Shown here piece by piece: positions 41,242 to 50,535 of a stretch of 64,000 bases of DNA (positions within the stretch are counted from its first letter, which is position 1; each line of letters starts with the position of its first letter). Source of the DNA: Eubacteriales bacterium (GTDB lineage: Bacteria > Bacillota > Clostridia > Oscillospirales > Butyricicoccaceae); contig JAUNGQ010000004.1 of NCBI GenBank assembly GCA_030524285.1, positions 73,626 through 137,625 on the forward strand, in the 5' to 3' direction. The position numbers and the translations under genes were made by a program. Under the pieces are notes generated by a model. That model was not told the origin of the DNA. It did no database searches and saw only the letters and a program-made list of their open reading frames with translations.

Positions 41242-42549
41242 TTAGTTGCTATACAGGTTACGCTTGTCAATTACACGTACCGCCTTGCCCTCACTGCGGG
41301 CAATCGACTTTGGCGCTACCAGCTTAACATCAACCTTGATACCCAGCATCGCCTTCAGGCTTGCTACCAGCTTCTTTTCCCGTTCCGCAGTGGAAACCTT
41401 AAAGTCATTGAACATCTCATTTGACATTTCAACATTGACCTCAATGGTATCGCTGTTGCCGATACGGTCAACAATCAGCTCATAGTTTGCCGGATAGCCT
41501 TCATTCATCAAAACGGTTTCAATCTGGGACGGGAATACATTGACACCCTTGACAACCATCATATCATCACTGCGTCCCAGTGGCTTGGTCATGCGGATAT
41601 GAGTACGTCCGCAGGAGCATGGCTTGCGGGACAGGATACAGATATCACGAGTTCGATACCGGATTAACGGAAACGCTTCCTTGGTCAGGCAGGTAAACAC
41701 CAGCTCACCGCGCTCACCCTCCGGCAGTACCTCACCGGTCTTCGGGTCAATAATTTCTGCAATAAAGTGGTCCTCATTGATATGCATACCCTTTTGCTCT
41801 TCACACTCGAAGGATACACCCGGACCGGAAATCTCGGTCAGGCCGTAAATATCATATGCCTTGATCCCCAGATTCTTTTCGATATCATGACGCATTTCCT
41901 CTGTCCATGCCTCCGCACCAAAGATACCTGCCTTGAGCTTGATCTGGTCACGTACACCGTGTTCCTGAATGCTCTCTGCCAGGTAAGCGGCATAGGACGG
42001 TGTACAACACAGAATCGTAGAGCCAAGGTCTGTCATGAACTGAATCTGCCGTTCTGTATTACCAGAGGACATCGGCAGGGTCAGACAACCAACCTTATGC
42101 GAACCGCCGTTCAGGCCGGGTCCACCGGTAAACAGTCCATAGCCATAGCTGACATGACAGACATCCTCCCTGGTTCCGCCTGCGGCTACAATGGCACGTG
42201 CGCAGCACTCATCCCAAAGGTCAACGTCGTGCTGGGTATAGAATGCAACAACGCGGCGTCCTGTGGTGCCGCTGGTGGACTGAATACGGACACAATCAGA
42301 CAGTGGCTTTGCCAGCAACCCATACGGATACTGATCCTTTAGATCATCCTTGGTGATAAACGGCAGCTTGTGCAGATCCTCAATACCATGGATATCCTCC
42401 GGCTTGACGCCCATTGCATCCATTCTATTGCGATAAAATTCCACATTGTCGTATACATATTTTACCTGCTTGACCAGACGCTCACTTTGCAGTGCCTTCA
42501 GCTGATCAACCGGCATCGTTTCAATTTCCGGCTGGTAATAACGTTTCAT
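41242..42549 (-). CDS. paaK: Phenylacetate-CoA ligase
   Basis: 435 residues, AMP-forming aryl-acid CoA ligase. Motifs: VRIQSTSGTTGRRVVAFYT (ATP-binding P-loop), AYDIYGLTEISGPGVSFEC, and the C-terminal TKPLGRSDDMMVVKGVNVFPSQIE hinge. Activates phenylacetate, indoleacetate or similar acids. It follows iorB and iorA on the same strand, an arrangement common in amino-acid-fermenting anaerobes where IorAB makes aryl-acetyl-CoA from arylpyruvate. ATG 42549. Confidence 0.9.
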   Translation of the reverse strand: MKRYYQPEIETMPVDQLKALQSERLVKQVKYVYDNVEFYRNRMDAMGVKPEDIHGIEDLHKLPFITKDDLKDQYPYGLLAKPLSDCVRIQSTSGTTGRRVVAFYTQHDVDLWDECCARAIVAAGGTREDVCHVSYGYGLFTGGPGLNGGSHKVGCLTLPMSSGNTERQIQFMTDLGSTILCCTPSYAAYLAESIQEHGVRDQIKLKAGIFGAEAWTEEMRHDIEKNLGIKAYDIYGLTEISGPGVSFECEEQKGMHINEDHFIAEIIDPKTGEVLPEGERGELVFTCLTKEAFPLIRYRTRDICILSRKPCSCGRTHIRMTKPLGRSDDMMVVKGVNVFPSQIETVLMNEGYPANYELIVDRIGNSDTIEVNVEMSNEMFNDFKVSTAEREKKLVASLKAMLGIKVDVKLVAPKSIARSEGKAVRVIDKRNLYSN

Positions 42550-42771
42550 ACTTGCTTCCTAACTCCTCATCTTTAATCTGACGTGTGAAACCAACCCTTC
42601 CCCGCCCGCCATCTTCCCAAATAAGATGGCCCAAGCGGCGACTTCGTTCTGATTTCTGGGTAAACAGTCGGCTCTCCTATCCGATCATTCCTCGTGACCG
42701 CCTTCCTGTAGAGAGGGATTTCTCCTGAAAAACCGTATTTTTATACGGGAACTTTTTTCTTACAGACCCAT
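42550..42771 (-). promoter_or_regulatory. Long leader of paaK
   Basis: About 220 bases between iorB and paaK. After the iorB terminator the leader carries a stable hairpin GCCATCTT / AAGATGGC (about 42610-42631). I see no T-box, SAM, TPP or other riboswitch consensus. Confidence 0.4.
42728..42748 (-). terminator. Terminator after iorB
   Basis: Minus strand CCGTAT-AAAA-ATACGG followed by TTTTT. The stem is short, so read-through into paaK is likely. Confidence 0.6.
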
Positions 42772-43344
42772 TTACTCCGCACGTCCCAAATGAAAAGCTT
42801 TGCGGTTCAGCTCCAGGAACTTGGCCGGTACGCTGGCTGCCAACGCTTCCAGCCATGCTTCTTCTGTAATCTGATCAAAATAACGGGACAGTCGGCCCAT
42901 GAGTGCAATATTCACTGCCTTGGAGGAGCCTGCCTCAGTTGCAATTGCCAATGCATCCATGGCATCTACCGTAGCGCCCAGCGCTTCCATTTTTTCAATC
43001 AGATCAGCTGGATACTGTGCCGCACCGGTGATAACCGGCATCGGGTCAATCTCCTGTGTATTGACGATAATGCGTCCGCCCGGCTTGAGATACTCCATCC
43101 AACGTGCAGCTTCCAGCTTCTCGAAGGAAACAATGAAATCCGCTTCACCTTTATCAATAATCGGGGAATATACATGTTCGCCAAAACGGACATAGGTTAC
43201 GACGCTGCCGCCACGCTGGCTCATACCATGTACCTCCGAAACCTTGACATCATAGCCCTGATCGAGCAGCAGACGTCCCAGCAGCTTACTTGCCAGCAGA
43301 GAACCCTGACCGCCGACACCTACAATCATTACATTCGTTGTCAT
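42772..43344 (-). CDS. iorB: Indolepyruvate:ferredoxin oxidoreductase, beta subunit
   Basis: 190 residues, POR gamma-type domain: VMIVGVGGQGSLLASKLLGRLL, EVHGMSQRGGSVVTYVRFG and VNIALMGRLSRYF. With IorA it converts aryl-2-oxoacids from aromatic amino acids to aryl-acyl-CoA, CO2 and reduced ferredoxin. ATG 43344 is preceded by GGAGGAAAC. Fourteen bases after iorA. Confidence 0.92.
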   Translation of the reverse strand: MTTNVMIVGVGGQGSLLASKLLGRLLLDQGYDVKVSEVHGMSQRGGSVVTYVRFGEHVYSPIIDKGEADFIVSFEKLEAARWMEYLKPGGRIIVNTQEIDPMPVITGAAQYPADLIEKMEALGATVDAMDALAIATEAGSSKAVNIALMGRLSRYFDQITEEAWLEALAASVPAKFLELNRKAFHLGRAE

Positions 43345-43357
43345 TTCAGTTTCCTCC

Positions 43358-45085
43358 TCAGGCTTTCAGTGCGTCAAATGCACATAGCTGCTGGCATACG
43401 CCGCAGCCCACACAAAGGGTATTGTCAATGACTGCCTTTTTATCCTTCATGCTGATAGCCGGACATCCCAGCTTCATACAGCTGTGACAGCCACGGCATG
43501 CATCGGTATCAACCTTGAGCGGCGGATTGTGCTTGACATATTTCAGCAGCACACACGGACGGCGGCTGATGATAACAGACGGCGCGTCGATTGCCAGCTC
43601 TTCCTTCAAAACAGTATTGCACTGCTTGAGGTCATACGGGTCAACCACACGGATGCGTTCAAATCCCATTGCACGGCACAAAGCCTCCAGATCAATTTTA
43701 CCTGCCGGCTCACCTTTGATATTATAGCCTGTCGTCGGATTCTGCTGGTGACCAGTCATGCCGGTAATCGAGTTATCCAGAATAATGACGGTAGAATTGC
43801 TCTGGTTATAGGCAATATTTGCAAGGCCGGTCATACCGGAGTGCATAAATGTAGAGTCACCGATGACAGCAACCGTCTTGCCCTCTGCTTCCTTCCCCAA
43901 TGCCTTGTTAAATCCATGGATGGAAGAAATCGAGGCGCCCATACATAGAGTCATTTCAATTGCATTCAGCGGCGCAACGGCACCCAGTGTATAACAGCCG
44001 ATATCGCCAAGAACAGTGCACTTGTTCTTGGACAGGGTATAGAACAGGCCACGGTGCGGACATCCTGCACACATAACCGGCGGACGTGCCGGCATTGCCT
44101 CGTCCAGCTTTTTGGTTTCCGGAACCGGCAGCCCCAGCTTTTCGGCAATCAGGTTCTGGGAGAATTCATCCTCCATCGGGAGAACATCCTTGCCGGTTAC
44201 TTCCAGCCCCAGCTTCTTGCAGTGGTCTTCGATAATCGGGTCCAGTTCCTCAATGACAACCAGCTTATCCACCTTTGCCGCGAAATCGAGAATCAGCTTT
44301 TCCGGCAGCGGGTTAATCATACCCAGTTTGAGAACAGACGCCTTGTCTCCGAATACTTCCTTTGCATACTGATAGCAAGTGCTGGATGTGATAACACCAA
44401 TCGAGGTGTCTGCCATCTCAACACGATTAAATTCACAGTTTTCCGCATAAGCAATCAGATCACGGGTACGCTGCTCCACCAGCGGATGGCGGCGCTTTGC
44501 ATAGCCCGGCATCATAACATATTTGCTGATATTTTTCTCATACGGCTTTTCCGGCGGCGTGATGCGCTCACCCGGCTCGACAATGCTCTGCGAATGCGCA
44601 ACACGGGTACACATCTTGATGATAACCGGCGTATCAAACCGCTCCGACAGCTCAAAGGCACGCATGGTAAATGCGCGTGCTTCTGCCGAGTCAGACGGCT
44701 CCAGCATCGGAATTTTGGATGCAATCGCATGATGGCGGGAATCCTGCTCATTTTGCGACGAATGCATACCCGCATCATCCGCTACAACGATAACCATACC
44801 TGCATTGACACCGGTATACGATACGGTGAACAGCGGGTCTGCGGCTACGTTCAATCCAACATGCTTCATGCCGCAAAAGCTGCGCTTACCGGCAAGACAT
44901 GCGCCGAAAGCTACCTCCATGGCCACCTTTTCATTCGGCGCCCATTCACAATACATTTCATCATATTTTGCAGCTTCTTCCGTCACTTCCGTGCTCGGGG
45001 TTCCCGGATAACTGGAAACCACGCTGCAGCCGGCTTCATATAAGCCGCGGGCAACTGCCTGATTGCCCAGCATTAGCTGTTTCAT
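43358..45085 (-). CDS. iorA: Indolepyruvate:ferredoxin oxidoreductase, alpha subunit
   Basis: 575 residues. N-terminal pyrimidine-binding domain (LGNQAVARGLYEAGCSVVSSYPGTPSTEV), TPP-binding domain (GDIGCYTLGAVAPLN, GDSTFMHSGMTGLANIAYNQS) and a C-terminal 2x[4Fe-4S] ferredoxin domain (CRGCHSCMKLGCPA and CVGCGVCQQLCAFDA). ATG 45085 is chosen from AAGGGA upstream; an upstream in-frame start at 45175 would run into the YerC gene. Confidence 0.94.
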   Translation of the reverse strand: MKQLMLGNQAVARGLYEAGCSVVSSYPGTPSTEVTEEAAKYDEMYCEWAPNEKVAMEVAFGACLAGKRSFCGMKHVGLNVAADPLFTVSYTGVNAGMVIVVADDAGMHSSQNEQDSRHHAIASKIPMLEPSDSAEARAFTMRAFELSERFDTPVIIKMCTRVAHSQSIVEPGERITPPEKPYEKNISKYVMMPGYAKRRHPLVEQRTRDLIAYAENCEFNRVEMADTSIGVITSSTCYQYAKEVFGDKASVLKLGMINPLPEKLILDFAAKVDKLVVIEELDPIIEDHCKKLGLEVTGKDVLPMEDEFSQNLIAEKLGLPVPETKKLDEAMPARPPVMCAGCPHRGLFYTLSKNKCTVLGDIGCYTLGAVAPLNAIEMTLCMGASISSIHGFNKALGKEAEGKTVAVIGDSTFMHSGMTGLANIAYNQSNSTVIILDNSITGMTGHQQNPTTGYNIKGEPAGKIDLEALCRAMGFERIRVVDPYDLKQCNTVLKEELAIDAPSVIISRRPCVLLKYVKHNPPLKVDTDACRGCHSCMKLGCPAISMKDKKAVIDNTLCVGCGVCQQLCAFDALKA

Positions 45086-45152
45086 ATGTATTATCCCTTC
45101 CTTAAACAATGTAATTGCCAACCGTTGTGCCCAACATGTCGGCTTGATTGGG

Positions 45153-45452
45153 TTATTCTTTATCTTCCTCAGCAAGCTGTTCCGTCAGACCGCGCAATAC
45201 GCCGGTGCCGGAGGCCAGCACGCGGCTGACACGGCTGATTGTGGCGCTGCTTGCACCTGTACGCGCAAGGATTTCATTGTAGATTTTTCCCTGCGTAAGC
45301 AAAACAGCTACATCAAATCGCTGTTCAATCGCCCTTGCCTCTGATACCGTGCATACATCCTCAAAGAATTTGCGGCACTCATCAACAGTTTTCAGCTTCA
45401 GGATATTTTCATACAGAGCCATGCTCGGCTCCTTGTGATCTAATTTTGCCAT
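45153..45452 (-). CDS. YerC/YecD-family TrpR-like regulator
   Basis: 99 residues with the TrpR/YerC fold: FFEDVCTVSEARAIEQRFDVAVLLTQGKIYNEI followed by the DNA-binding TGASSATISRVSRVL helix-turn-helix. YerC proteins are TrpR homologues in Firmicutes with unclear effector. Directly upstream of iorA on the same strand, so it may sense an aromatic amino acid and control iorAB-paaK. RBS GGAGGG. Confidence 0.9.
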   Translation of the reverse strand: MAKLDHKEPSMALYENILKLKTVDECRKFFEDVCTVSEARAIEQRFDVAVLLTQGKIYNEILARTGASSATISRVSRVLASGTGVLRGLTEQLAEEDKE

Positions 45453-45514
45453 GCGGCACTCCCTCCTGCTGCTGCCGAAAAAAGACAGCTAAACTCATGA
45501 CGCTTTCACAATTA

Positions 45515-45543
45515 AGTTTAACACAACAAATCGCCGCAGTAAA
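45515..45543 (-). promoter_or_regulatory. Promoter of yerC-iorA-iorB
   Basis: Minus strand TTTACT (45538-45543), 17 bases, TAAACT (45515-45520). Confidence 0.6.
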
Positions 45544-45596
45544 CTGTTTTTTGTGGATTCCAACGAAAACTACCCGATTTCCCGCCGAAAAGCAAC

Positions 45597-45630
45597 AAAA
45601 AAACTGGCTCCTGCCAAAAGCAGGAGCCAC
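45597..45630 (-). terminator. Terminator of the acyl-CoA synthetase gene
   Basis: Perfect 10-bp stem TGGCTCCTGC / GCAGGAGCCA (45605-45614, 45620-45629); T run on the minus strand. Confidence 0.88.
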
Positions 45631-45669
45631 TGTCAAACAAATACAATATTGGTATACTGCCGACCGTTT

Positions 45670-47307
45670 TCAGCCTTCATTTTCCTTTGCAACCAGATTT
45701 TCCACACTGTATATCTGGCGGAGCTTCGGCTTTTCAATCTTGCCAGTCGGGTTGCGCGGAATATCTGCAAAGATAACATTCACCGGACGCTTATAGCGCG
45801 GCAGCTTCATGCAGAATGTCCGAATTTCCTCCTCTGTGCAGGTAAAGCCTTCCTTGATTTCAATGATAGCTGCGGTAATTTCACCCAAACGCTGATCTGG
45901 CATACCGATTACGGCAACATCCTTAATAGACGGATGCGCACGCAGGAAATCCTCTATCTGAACCGGATAAATATTCTCGCCACCACTGATGATGACATCC
46001 TTCTTGCGGTCTACGAGGAAATAGAATCCATCCTCATCCTGTCTTGCCATGTCACCGGTGAACAGCCAGCCGTCCCGGAGTGTTTCCTCCGTTGCCTTTT
46101 CATCGCGATAATAGCAGGTCATCACGCCAGGCCCCTTCACACACAGCTCGCCTACATCCCCCGGCTTTACCATCTCGCCATTTTCATCTACGATTTTTGC
46201 CTTCCAGCCAAAACCCGGCACACCGATTGCACCAACCTTATGGATATTTTCTACGCCCAGATGGACACACCCCGGCCCAATGGATTCACTCAGGCCATAG
46301 TTGGTGTCATACTGGTGGTTCGGGAAGTAGCCCTTCCATCGACGAATCAGAGACGGCGGCACCGGCTGCGCACCAATATGCATCAGCCTCCACTGCTCCA
46401 GCTCATAATCCTCCAGCTTAAAATCGCCACGGTCCAGCGCATCCAGAATATCCTGTGCCCACGGAACCAGCAGCCACACAATCGAGCATTTTTCCTGTGA
46501 AACAGCCTCCAGCACATATTTCGGCTTGGTGCCCTTGAGCAGAACTGCCTTGCCGCCGGAAATCAGGCTGCCAAACCAATGCATTTTTGCACCCGTATGG
46601 TACAGCGGTGGGATGCACAGGAAAACATCCTCTTTTGTCTGTCCGTGATGTGCCTGCTCTACGCGTGCAGAATGCATCAGACTTTCGTGGTTATGTAAAA
46701 TGGCCTTCGGAAAACCAGTGGTACCGGAGGAAAAATAAATCGCTGCATCGTCATCATCGCGGATATCAATCAGCGGCGCCTGACTGGAGCAGTTTGCCGC
46801 GAGAGATCCGTAATCTTCCGCCCAGCTCGGACATCCGCCTTCACCAAGATAGAACATCAAACGATGCTGGCACAGTTCATCGGCAATCGGCTCCAAACGG
46901 CCAATAAAATTGTTGCCGAATACAATGACATCAACCTCCGCCAGATCGGCACAGTATTTGATTTCATCGGTGTCATACCGGAAATTGAACGGGACTGCCA
47001 GTGCTCCGGTCTTGAGAACACCAAAATAAATCGGCAGCCATTCCAGACAATTCATAAGCAGGATAGCAACCTTGTCCCCTTTCTTGACGCCACGGCTGAG
47101 CAGTAGATTGGCGAAGCGGTTTGCCTTTTCGTCAAATACGCGCCATGTAATCTCACGACGGTAGCTGGTAGCCGGCGTCGGTTCCATCAGGTCAAATTCC
47201 TTCCATGTCACACGACGGATTTCCTGAATCTCCGGATTTAATTCCACAAGCGCAATGTCATCGCCATACAGCTTGCTGTTTTTCTCCAATAAATCGGTAA
47301 TAGGCAT
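45670..47307 (-). CDS. AMP-dependent acyl-CoA synthetase
   Basis: 545 residues, ANL superfamily. P-loop IYFSSGTTGFPKAILHN near 190, YGLSESIGPGCVHLG (A5), GWLFTGDMARQDEDGFYFLVDRKKDVIISGGENIYPVQIE (A7-A8) and the catalytic Lys in NPTGKIEKPKLRQ. Activates a carboxylic acid as acyl-AMP then thioester; substrate unknown. Its position next to paaK-iorAB suggests an aryl or branched acid, but this is inference. ATG 47307 after GGAAGGATC. Confidence 0.88.
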   Translation of the reverse strand: MPITDLLEKNSKLYGDDIALVELNPEIQEIRRVTWKEFDLMEPTPATSYRREITWRVFDEKANRFANLLLSRGVKKGDKVAILLMNCLEWLPIYFGVLKTGALAVPFNFRYDTDEIKYCADLAEVDVIVFGNNFIGRLEPIADELCQHRLMFYLGEGGCPSWAEDYGSLAANCSSQAPLIDIRDDDDAAIYFSSGTTGFPKAILHNHESLMHSARVEQAHHGQTKEDVFLCIPPLYHTGAKMHWFGSLISGGKAVLLKGTKPKYVLEAVSQEKCSIVWLLVPWAQDILDALDRGDFKLEDYELEQWRLMHIGAQPVPPSLIRRWKGYFPNHQYDTNYGLSESIGPGCVHLGVENIHKVGAIGVPGFGWKAKIVDENGEMVKPGDVGELCVKGPGVMTCYYRDEKATEETLRDGWLFTGDMARQDEDGFYFLVDRKKDVIISGGENIYPVQIEDFLRAHPSIKDVAVIGMPDQRLGEITAAIIEIKEGFTCTEEEIRTFCMKLPRYKRPVNVIFADIPRNPTGKIEKPKLRQIYSVENLVAKENEG

Positions 47308-47378
47308 GATACGATCTCGATCCTTCCTCTATAATAATATCTCAATGGAATCCTTCTTTTCCTGTTTAAAGCGTAACT

Positions 47379-47394
47379 CTTTTATATATAAAAG
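47379..47394. promoter_or_regulatory. 16-bp AT palindrome upstream of acyl-CoA synthetase
   Basis: CTTTTATATATAAAAG, perfectly symmetric, 72 bases before the acyl-CoA synthetase start. Operator candidate; could be chance in AT-rich DNA. Confidence 0.3.
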
Positions 47395-47506
47395 TAACAT
47401 ATGCCAGAGCAAAAGTCAAATCGTTTGTCATGATCTCTATGGAAATCTATTTTTCAAAAATAGTCTATCAAAACTCTCATCGTCTTTGCCGGCCTTCGTC
47501 AATGCA

Positions 47507-47520
47507 CGAACATTTGTACG
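47507..47520 (+). promoter_or_regulatory. LexA-type box upstream of rarA
   Basis: CGAACATTTGTACG differs by one base from CGAAC-N4-GTTCG and shares the ATTT centre with the box at lexA. It ends six bases before the -35 of rarA. Confidence 0.6.
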
Positions 47521-47526
47521 AAACTG

Positions 47527-47555
47527 TTGCGTCCTGCTTTCCGCAGCAGTATAAT
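47527..47555 (+). promoter_or_regulatory. Promoter of rarA
   Basis: TTGCGT (47527-47532), 17 bases, TATAAT (47550-47555). Confidence 0.7.
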
Positions 47556-47588
47556 AAGAGCATCGAAGCCTGTCAGGAGGAATATGCA

Positions 47589-48904
47589 ATGGAACAGCAG
47601 ACACTTTTCGGCAATACAGATACCCAGCCGCTGGCCGCGCGGCTCCGTCCGCAGTCACTGGATGATTTGCTGGACAAACCCACCTGCTCGGTGAAGGTAA
47701 GATTCTGCGTCGTCTGATTGAAGCAGACCGAATTTCCTCCATGATTTTCTGGGGACCTCCGGGTGTCGGTAAAACCACACTCGCACGTATCATTGCCAAC
47801 CGAACCCGTGCGTCGTTTATCGACTTCTCCGCCGTTACCAGCGGCATCAAGGAAATCCGCACGGTGATGCAGCGTGCGGAGGATAACCGGCGGTTCGGGG
47901 ACAAAACCATCGTCTTTGTCGATGAAATTCACCGGTTTAACAAGGCACAGCAGGATGCATTTCTTCCATTTGTCGAAAAGGGTAGTATCATTTTAATCGG
48001 CGCTACAACGGAAAATCCATCCTTCGAGGTCAACGGCGCACTGTTATCCCGCTGCAAGGTGTTCGTGCTACAGTCGCTCAAAACAGAGGAACTGACAGTC
48101 CTGCTTTCCCGGGCACTGCATGACCCGCGGGGCTTTGGCGAGCAGACTGTCCGTATGCCACAAAATATGCTGGAAATGATCGCAGCTTTTGCCAATGGCG
48201 ATGCCAGAGCGGCTCTGTCTACGCTGGAAATGGTGGTATTAAACGGTGATACCGACGGTGATGTGATTACCGTTACACCGGAAACGCTGGAGCAGTGTAT
48301 CTCCAAAAAGTCTCTGCTGTACGACAAAACCGGGGAGGAGCACTATAACCTGATCTCCGCCCTGCATAAATCCATGCGCAATTCCGATCCGGATGCCGCC
48401 GTATACTGGCTTGCCCGTATGCTGGAAGCCGGCGAGGATCCGCTGTATGTCGCCCGCCGCGTGACCCGTTTTGCCAGTGAAGATGTTGGGCTGGCTGACC
48501 CGCGGGCGCTTGAGATCGCCGTTGCCGCGTATCAGGCGTGCCATTTCATTGGTATGCCAGAATGCTCTGTCCATTTGACACAAGCTGTTGTTTACCTGTC
48601 GATGGCGCCGAAATCCAACGCATTGTATGTAGCGTATGAAACCGCCAAAAAGGATGCCCTGTCGCAGTTGGCCGAGCCGGTTCCGCTGGTCATCCGCAAC
48701 GCACCAACCCGTCTGATGAAGGAGCTGGATTACGGAAAGGGCTACCAGTACGCCCACGATACTGCTGACAAGCTGACCAATATGCAATGCCTGCCGGATT
48801 CCCTGCTTGGAACGGAATATTACCGCCCCACCGAACAAGGGGTGGAAGCGAAATACAAAACCCGTCTGGAGCAAATCAAACAATGGAAAAAACAGCATTC
48901 CTAA
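47589..48904 (+). pseudogene. rarA: Replication-associated recombination protein RarA (MgsA), frame broken near 47680
   Basis: Begins at ATG 47589 (RBS AGGAGG) as MEQQTLFGN...PLAARLRPQSLDDLLDK, then at CCC 47679-47681 the family sequence continues in the -1 frame as HLLGEGKILRRLIEADRISS and on to 48904. The second frame holds Walker A (MIFWGPPGVGKTTLARI), Walker B (IVFVDEIHRFNKAQQDA) and a complete C-terminal AAA and tetramerisation region. RarA is an AAA+ clamp-loader-like ATPase at stalled forks. One missing C in a CCCC run would explain the break, so it may be a sequencing error. An internal ATG at 47741 would give a product lacking about 50 residues. Confidence 0.85.
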
Positions 48905-48909
48905 ATCAT

Positions 48910-48956
48910 AAAAACCACGTTCTACCGGTTTATCCTTCGGTAAAACGTGGTTTCTT
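48910..48956. terminator. Shared terminator of rarA and the glycosyltransferase gene
   Basis: AAACCACGTT / AACGTGGTTT (48912-48921, 48944-48953) with inner TACCG/CGGTA, T-rich on both sides. Confidence 0.8.
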
Positions 48957-48970
48957 CTATGTTTTCGCGG

Positions 48971-50173
48971 TTATGCATCCTCCAGGGATGGTTCTGCCGT
49001 ATCTTCCGTATCAGCATCCGCAGTAGCTTCCGGCAGGGGGTTCCGTTTTGTGTATACCAGTTCCATAACATAATTGACCAGCCGTTCCGCAGCATCAGGA
49101 TGTCCAATGGCACGAATTGTCTCATGTACTGTGCGCAGACGTACCGGACTATGGAACAAATGGTACAACGCATCATCCAGTGGAAACGTTTTGGTCACGC
49201 GGGAAGCAATGCCATTATTCATCAAAAATTCCACATTTCGTTCTTCCTGTCCCGGAATCGGATTGATTAAGATCATGGGAAGCCCCTTTGCGATGGCTTC
49301 CGAAACCGTCAATCCCCCCGGCTTGGTGATGATACAATCCGCTGCACTCATCAACACCTCAACATTATCCACAAAGCCCATAACATGAACACTGCACGTA
49401 CCCTGATACTCTGCCTGAAACGAGCACAGACGATGATACGTGCGCTTATTATTACCACAGACTGCCAGAATCTGAAAATCCATCCCCAGTTCTGTGATTT
49501 TCCGAACAATTTTCGTGCTGTTTCCATAGCCCATACTACCACTCATAACCAGAATGGTGGATCGGTCTGGAGAAATACCGAGCTGTGCACAGGCATCTTC
49601 ACGGGTAATTTCCCGATTGAATTTCGGATGGATTGGAATACCAAACGGCAGGATCCGTTCCTTTGGAATGCCGCGCTTAACTGCGGTATGTGTAATCAGC
49701 TCGCTTGCCGTAACAAGGCCGTCCATATGCAGCACATCCTCCCAATAGGGATGGATACAATAATCGGTTACAATGCCGATGCTCGGCGCCGCTACCATAT
49801 CCCGCTGCTTCATCTGGCTGACCAGATGGGCTGCCAGTACATGTGTGCAAACAATAGCGTCCGGTTCAAAATCGTCTACAAAATGCTCAAATTTGAATGC
49901 GCCAAGCGTATTGACGATCTTGACGATATTCATTTTATTTAGTTTTTCTTTGTTTTTTGTTGTCTTATCATAAAACAGCCGGTATAATTCCGGTGTATAC
50001 TTTGAGGAAAGCAGATATCCCTTTGCCAACGCTTTTTGAATCATTTTACTGATATATTCATATATATCTATAATTTTTGTCTCCGCGCCCTTCTCCTCAA
50101 ACAAATCCGCCAGCGCTTTTGCCGTAGCATGATGTCCATATCCGGCAGTGACTGTCAGCAGCAGAATTTTCAT
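48971..50173 (-). CDS. MGDG-synthase-family glycosyltransferase (UgtP-like)
   Basis: 400 residues, GT28/MGDG synthase fold. N-terminal LLLTVTAGYGHHATAKALAD is the acceptor-lipid motif; GIVTDYCIHPYWED, ILVMSGSMGYGNSTKIV and the UDP-sugar signature IITKPGGLTVSEAIAKGLPMILINPIPGQEERN follow. Adds hexose from a UDP-sugar to diacylglycerol, forming glycolipid anchors in the cytoplasmic membrane. ATG 50173. The acidic C-terminal tail (ADADTEDTAEPSLEDA) is unusual. Confidence 0.88.
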   Translation of the reverse strand: MKILLLTVTAGYGHHATAKALADLFEEKGAETKIIDIYEYISKMIQKALAKGYLLSSKYTPELYRLFYDKTTKNKEKLNKMNIVKIVNTLGAFKFEHFVDDFEPDAIVCTHVLAAHLVSQMKQRDMVAAPSIGIVTDYCIHPYWEDVLHMDGLVTASELITHTAVKRGIPKERILPFGIPIHPKFNREITREDACAQLGISPDRSTILVMSGSMGYGNSTKIVRKITELGMDFQILAVCGNNKRTYHRLCSFQAEYQGTCSVHVMGFVDNVEVLMSAADCIITKPGGLTVSEAIAKGLPMILINPIPGQEERNVEFLMNNGIASRVTKTFPLDDALYHLFHSPVRLRTVHETIRAIGHPDAAERLVNYVMELVYTKRNPLPEATADADTEDTAEPSLEDA

Positions 50174-50265
50174 TTGTCACACTCCTTATCGTTATATTTT
50201 ACCTTATTCGTATAAGAAGTGCAATCCATATCTTTCCGGATTCTCGGAAATCAATTTTTACTCTC

Positions 50266-50535
50266 TCAGTCAGCGCCCTTATGCAAGGAGCGCTGATATT
50301 CGCCCAAAACCTTCTGTTCCAGTTCTTCCCGCAGCAATGGACCTACTGGATGCACAATATCACGGTAATGCCCATCCGGCATCCGGCGCGAAGGCATAGC
50401 AAGAAACAATCGATCCGGTCCGTCAATAACCTTGATATCATGCACAGCAAATGTCCGGTCAAAAGTAACAGATACCAGCGCCCGCAGTCTGCCGGTTTCA
50501 TGCAGCTGACGAAAATGAATGTCAGTGATTTCCAT
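50266..50535 (-). CDS. spoVG: Septation regulator SpoVG
   Basis: 89 residues, starts MEITDIHFRQL, with TFDRTFAVHDIKVIDGPDRLFLAMPSR, the SpoVG core, and DIVHPVGPLLREELEQKVL. A small RNA/DNA-binding regulator linked to cell division and sporulation. I chose ATG 50535, seven bases after AAAGGAG; longer upstream starts lack an RBS. Confidence 0.93.
   Translation of the reverse strand: MEITDIHFRQLHETGRLRALVSVTFDRTFAVHDIKVIDGPDRLFLAMPSRRMPDGHYRDIVHPVGPLLREELEQKVLGEYQRSLHKGAD

Noticed and set aside
42550-42771. Possible T-box or other riboswitch before paaK
   Set aside because: No T-box core sequence, specifier loop or other known consensus seen.
47676-47684. Programmed -1 frameshift in rarA
   Set aside because: The bases do not form an X_XXY_YYZ heptamer in the zero frame and no following pseudoknot is evident; a missing C is simpler.
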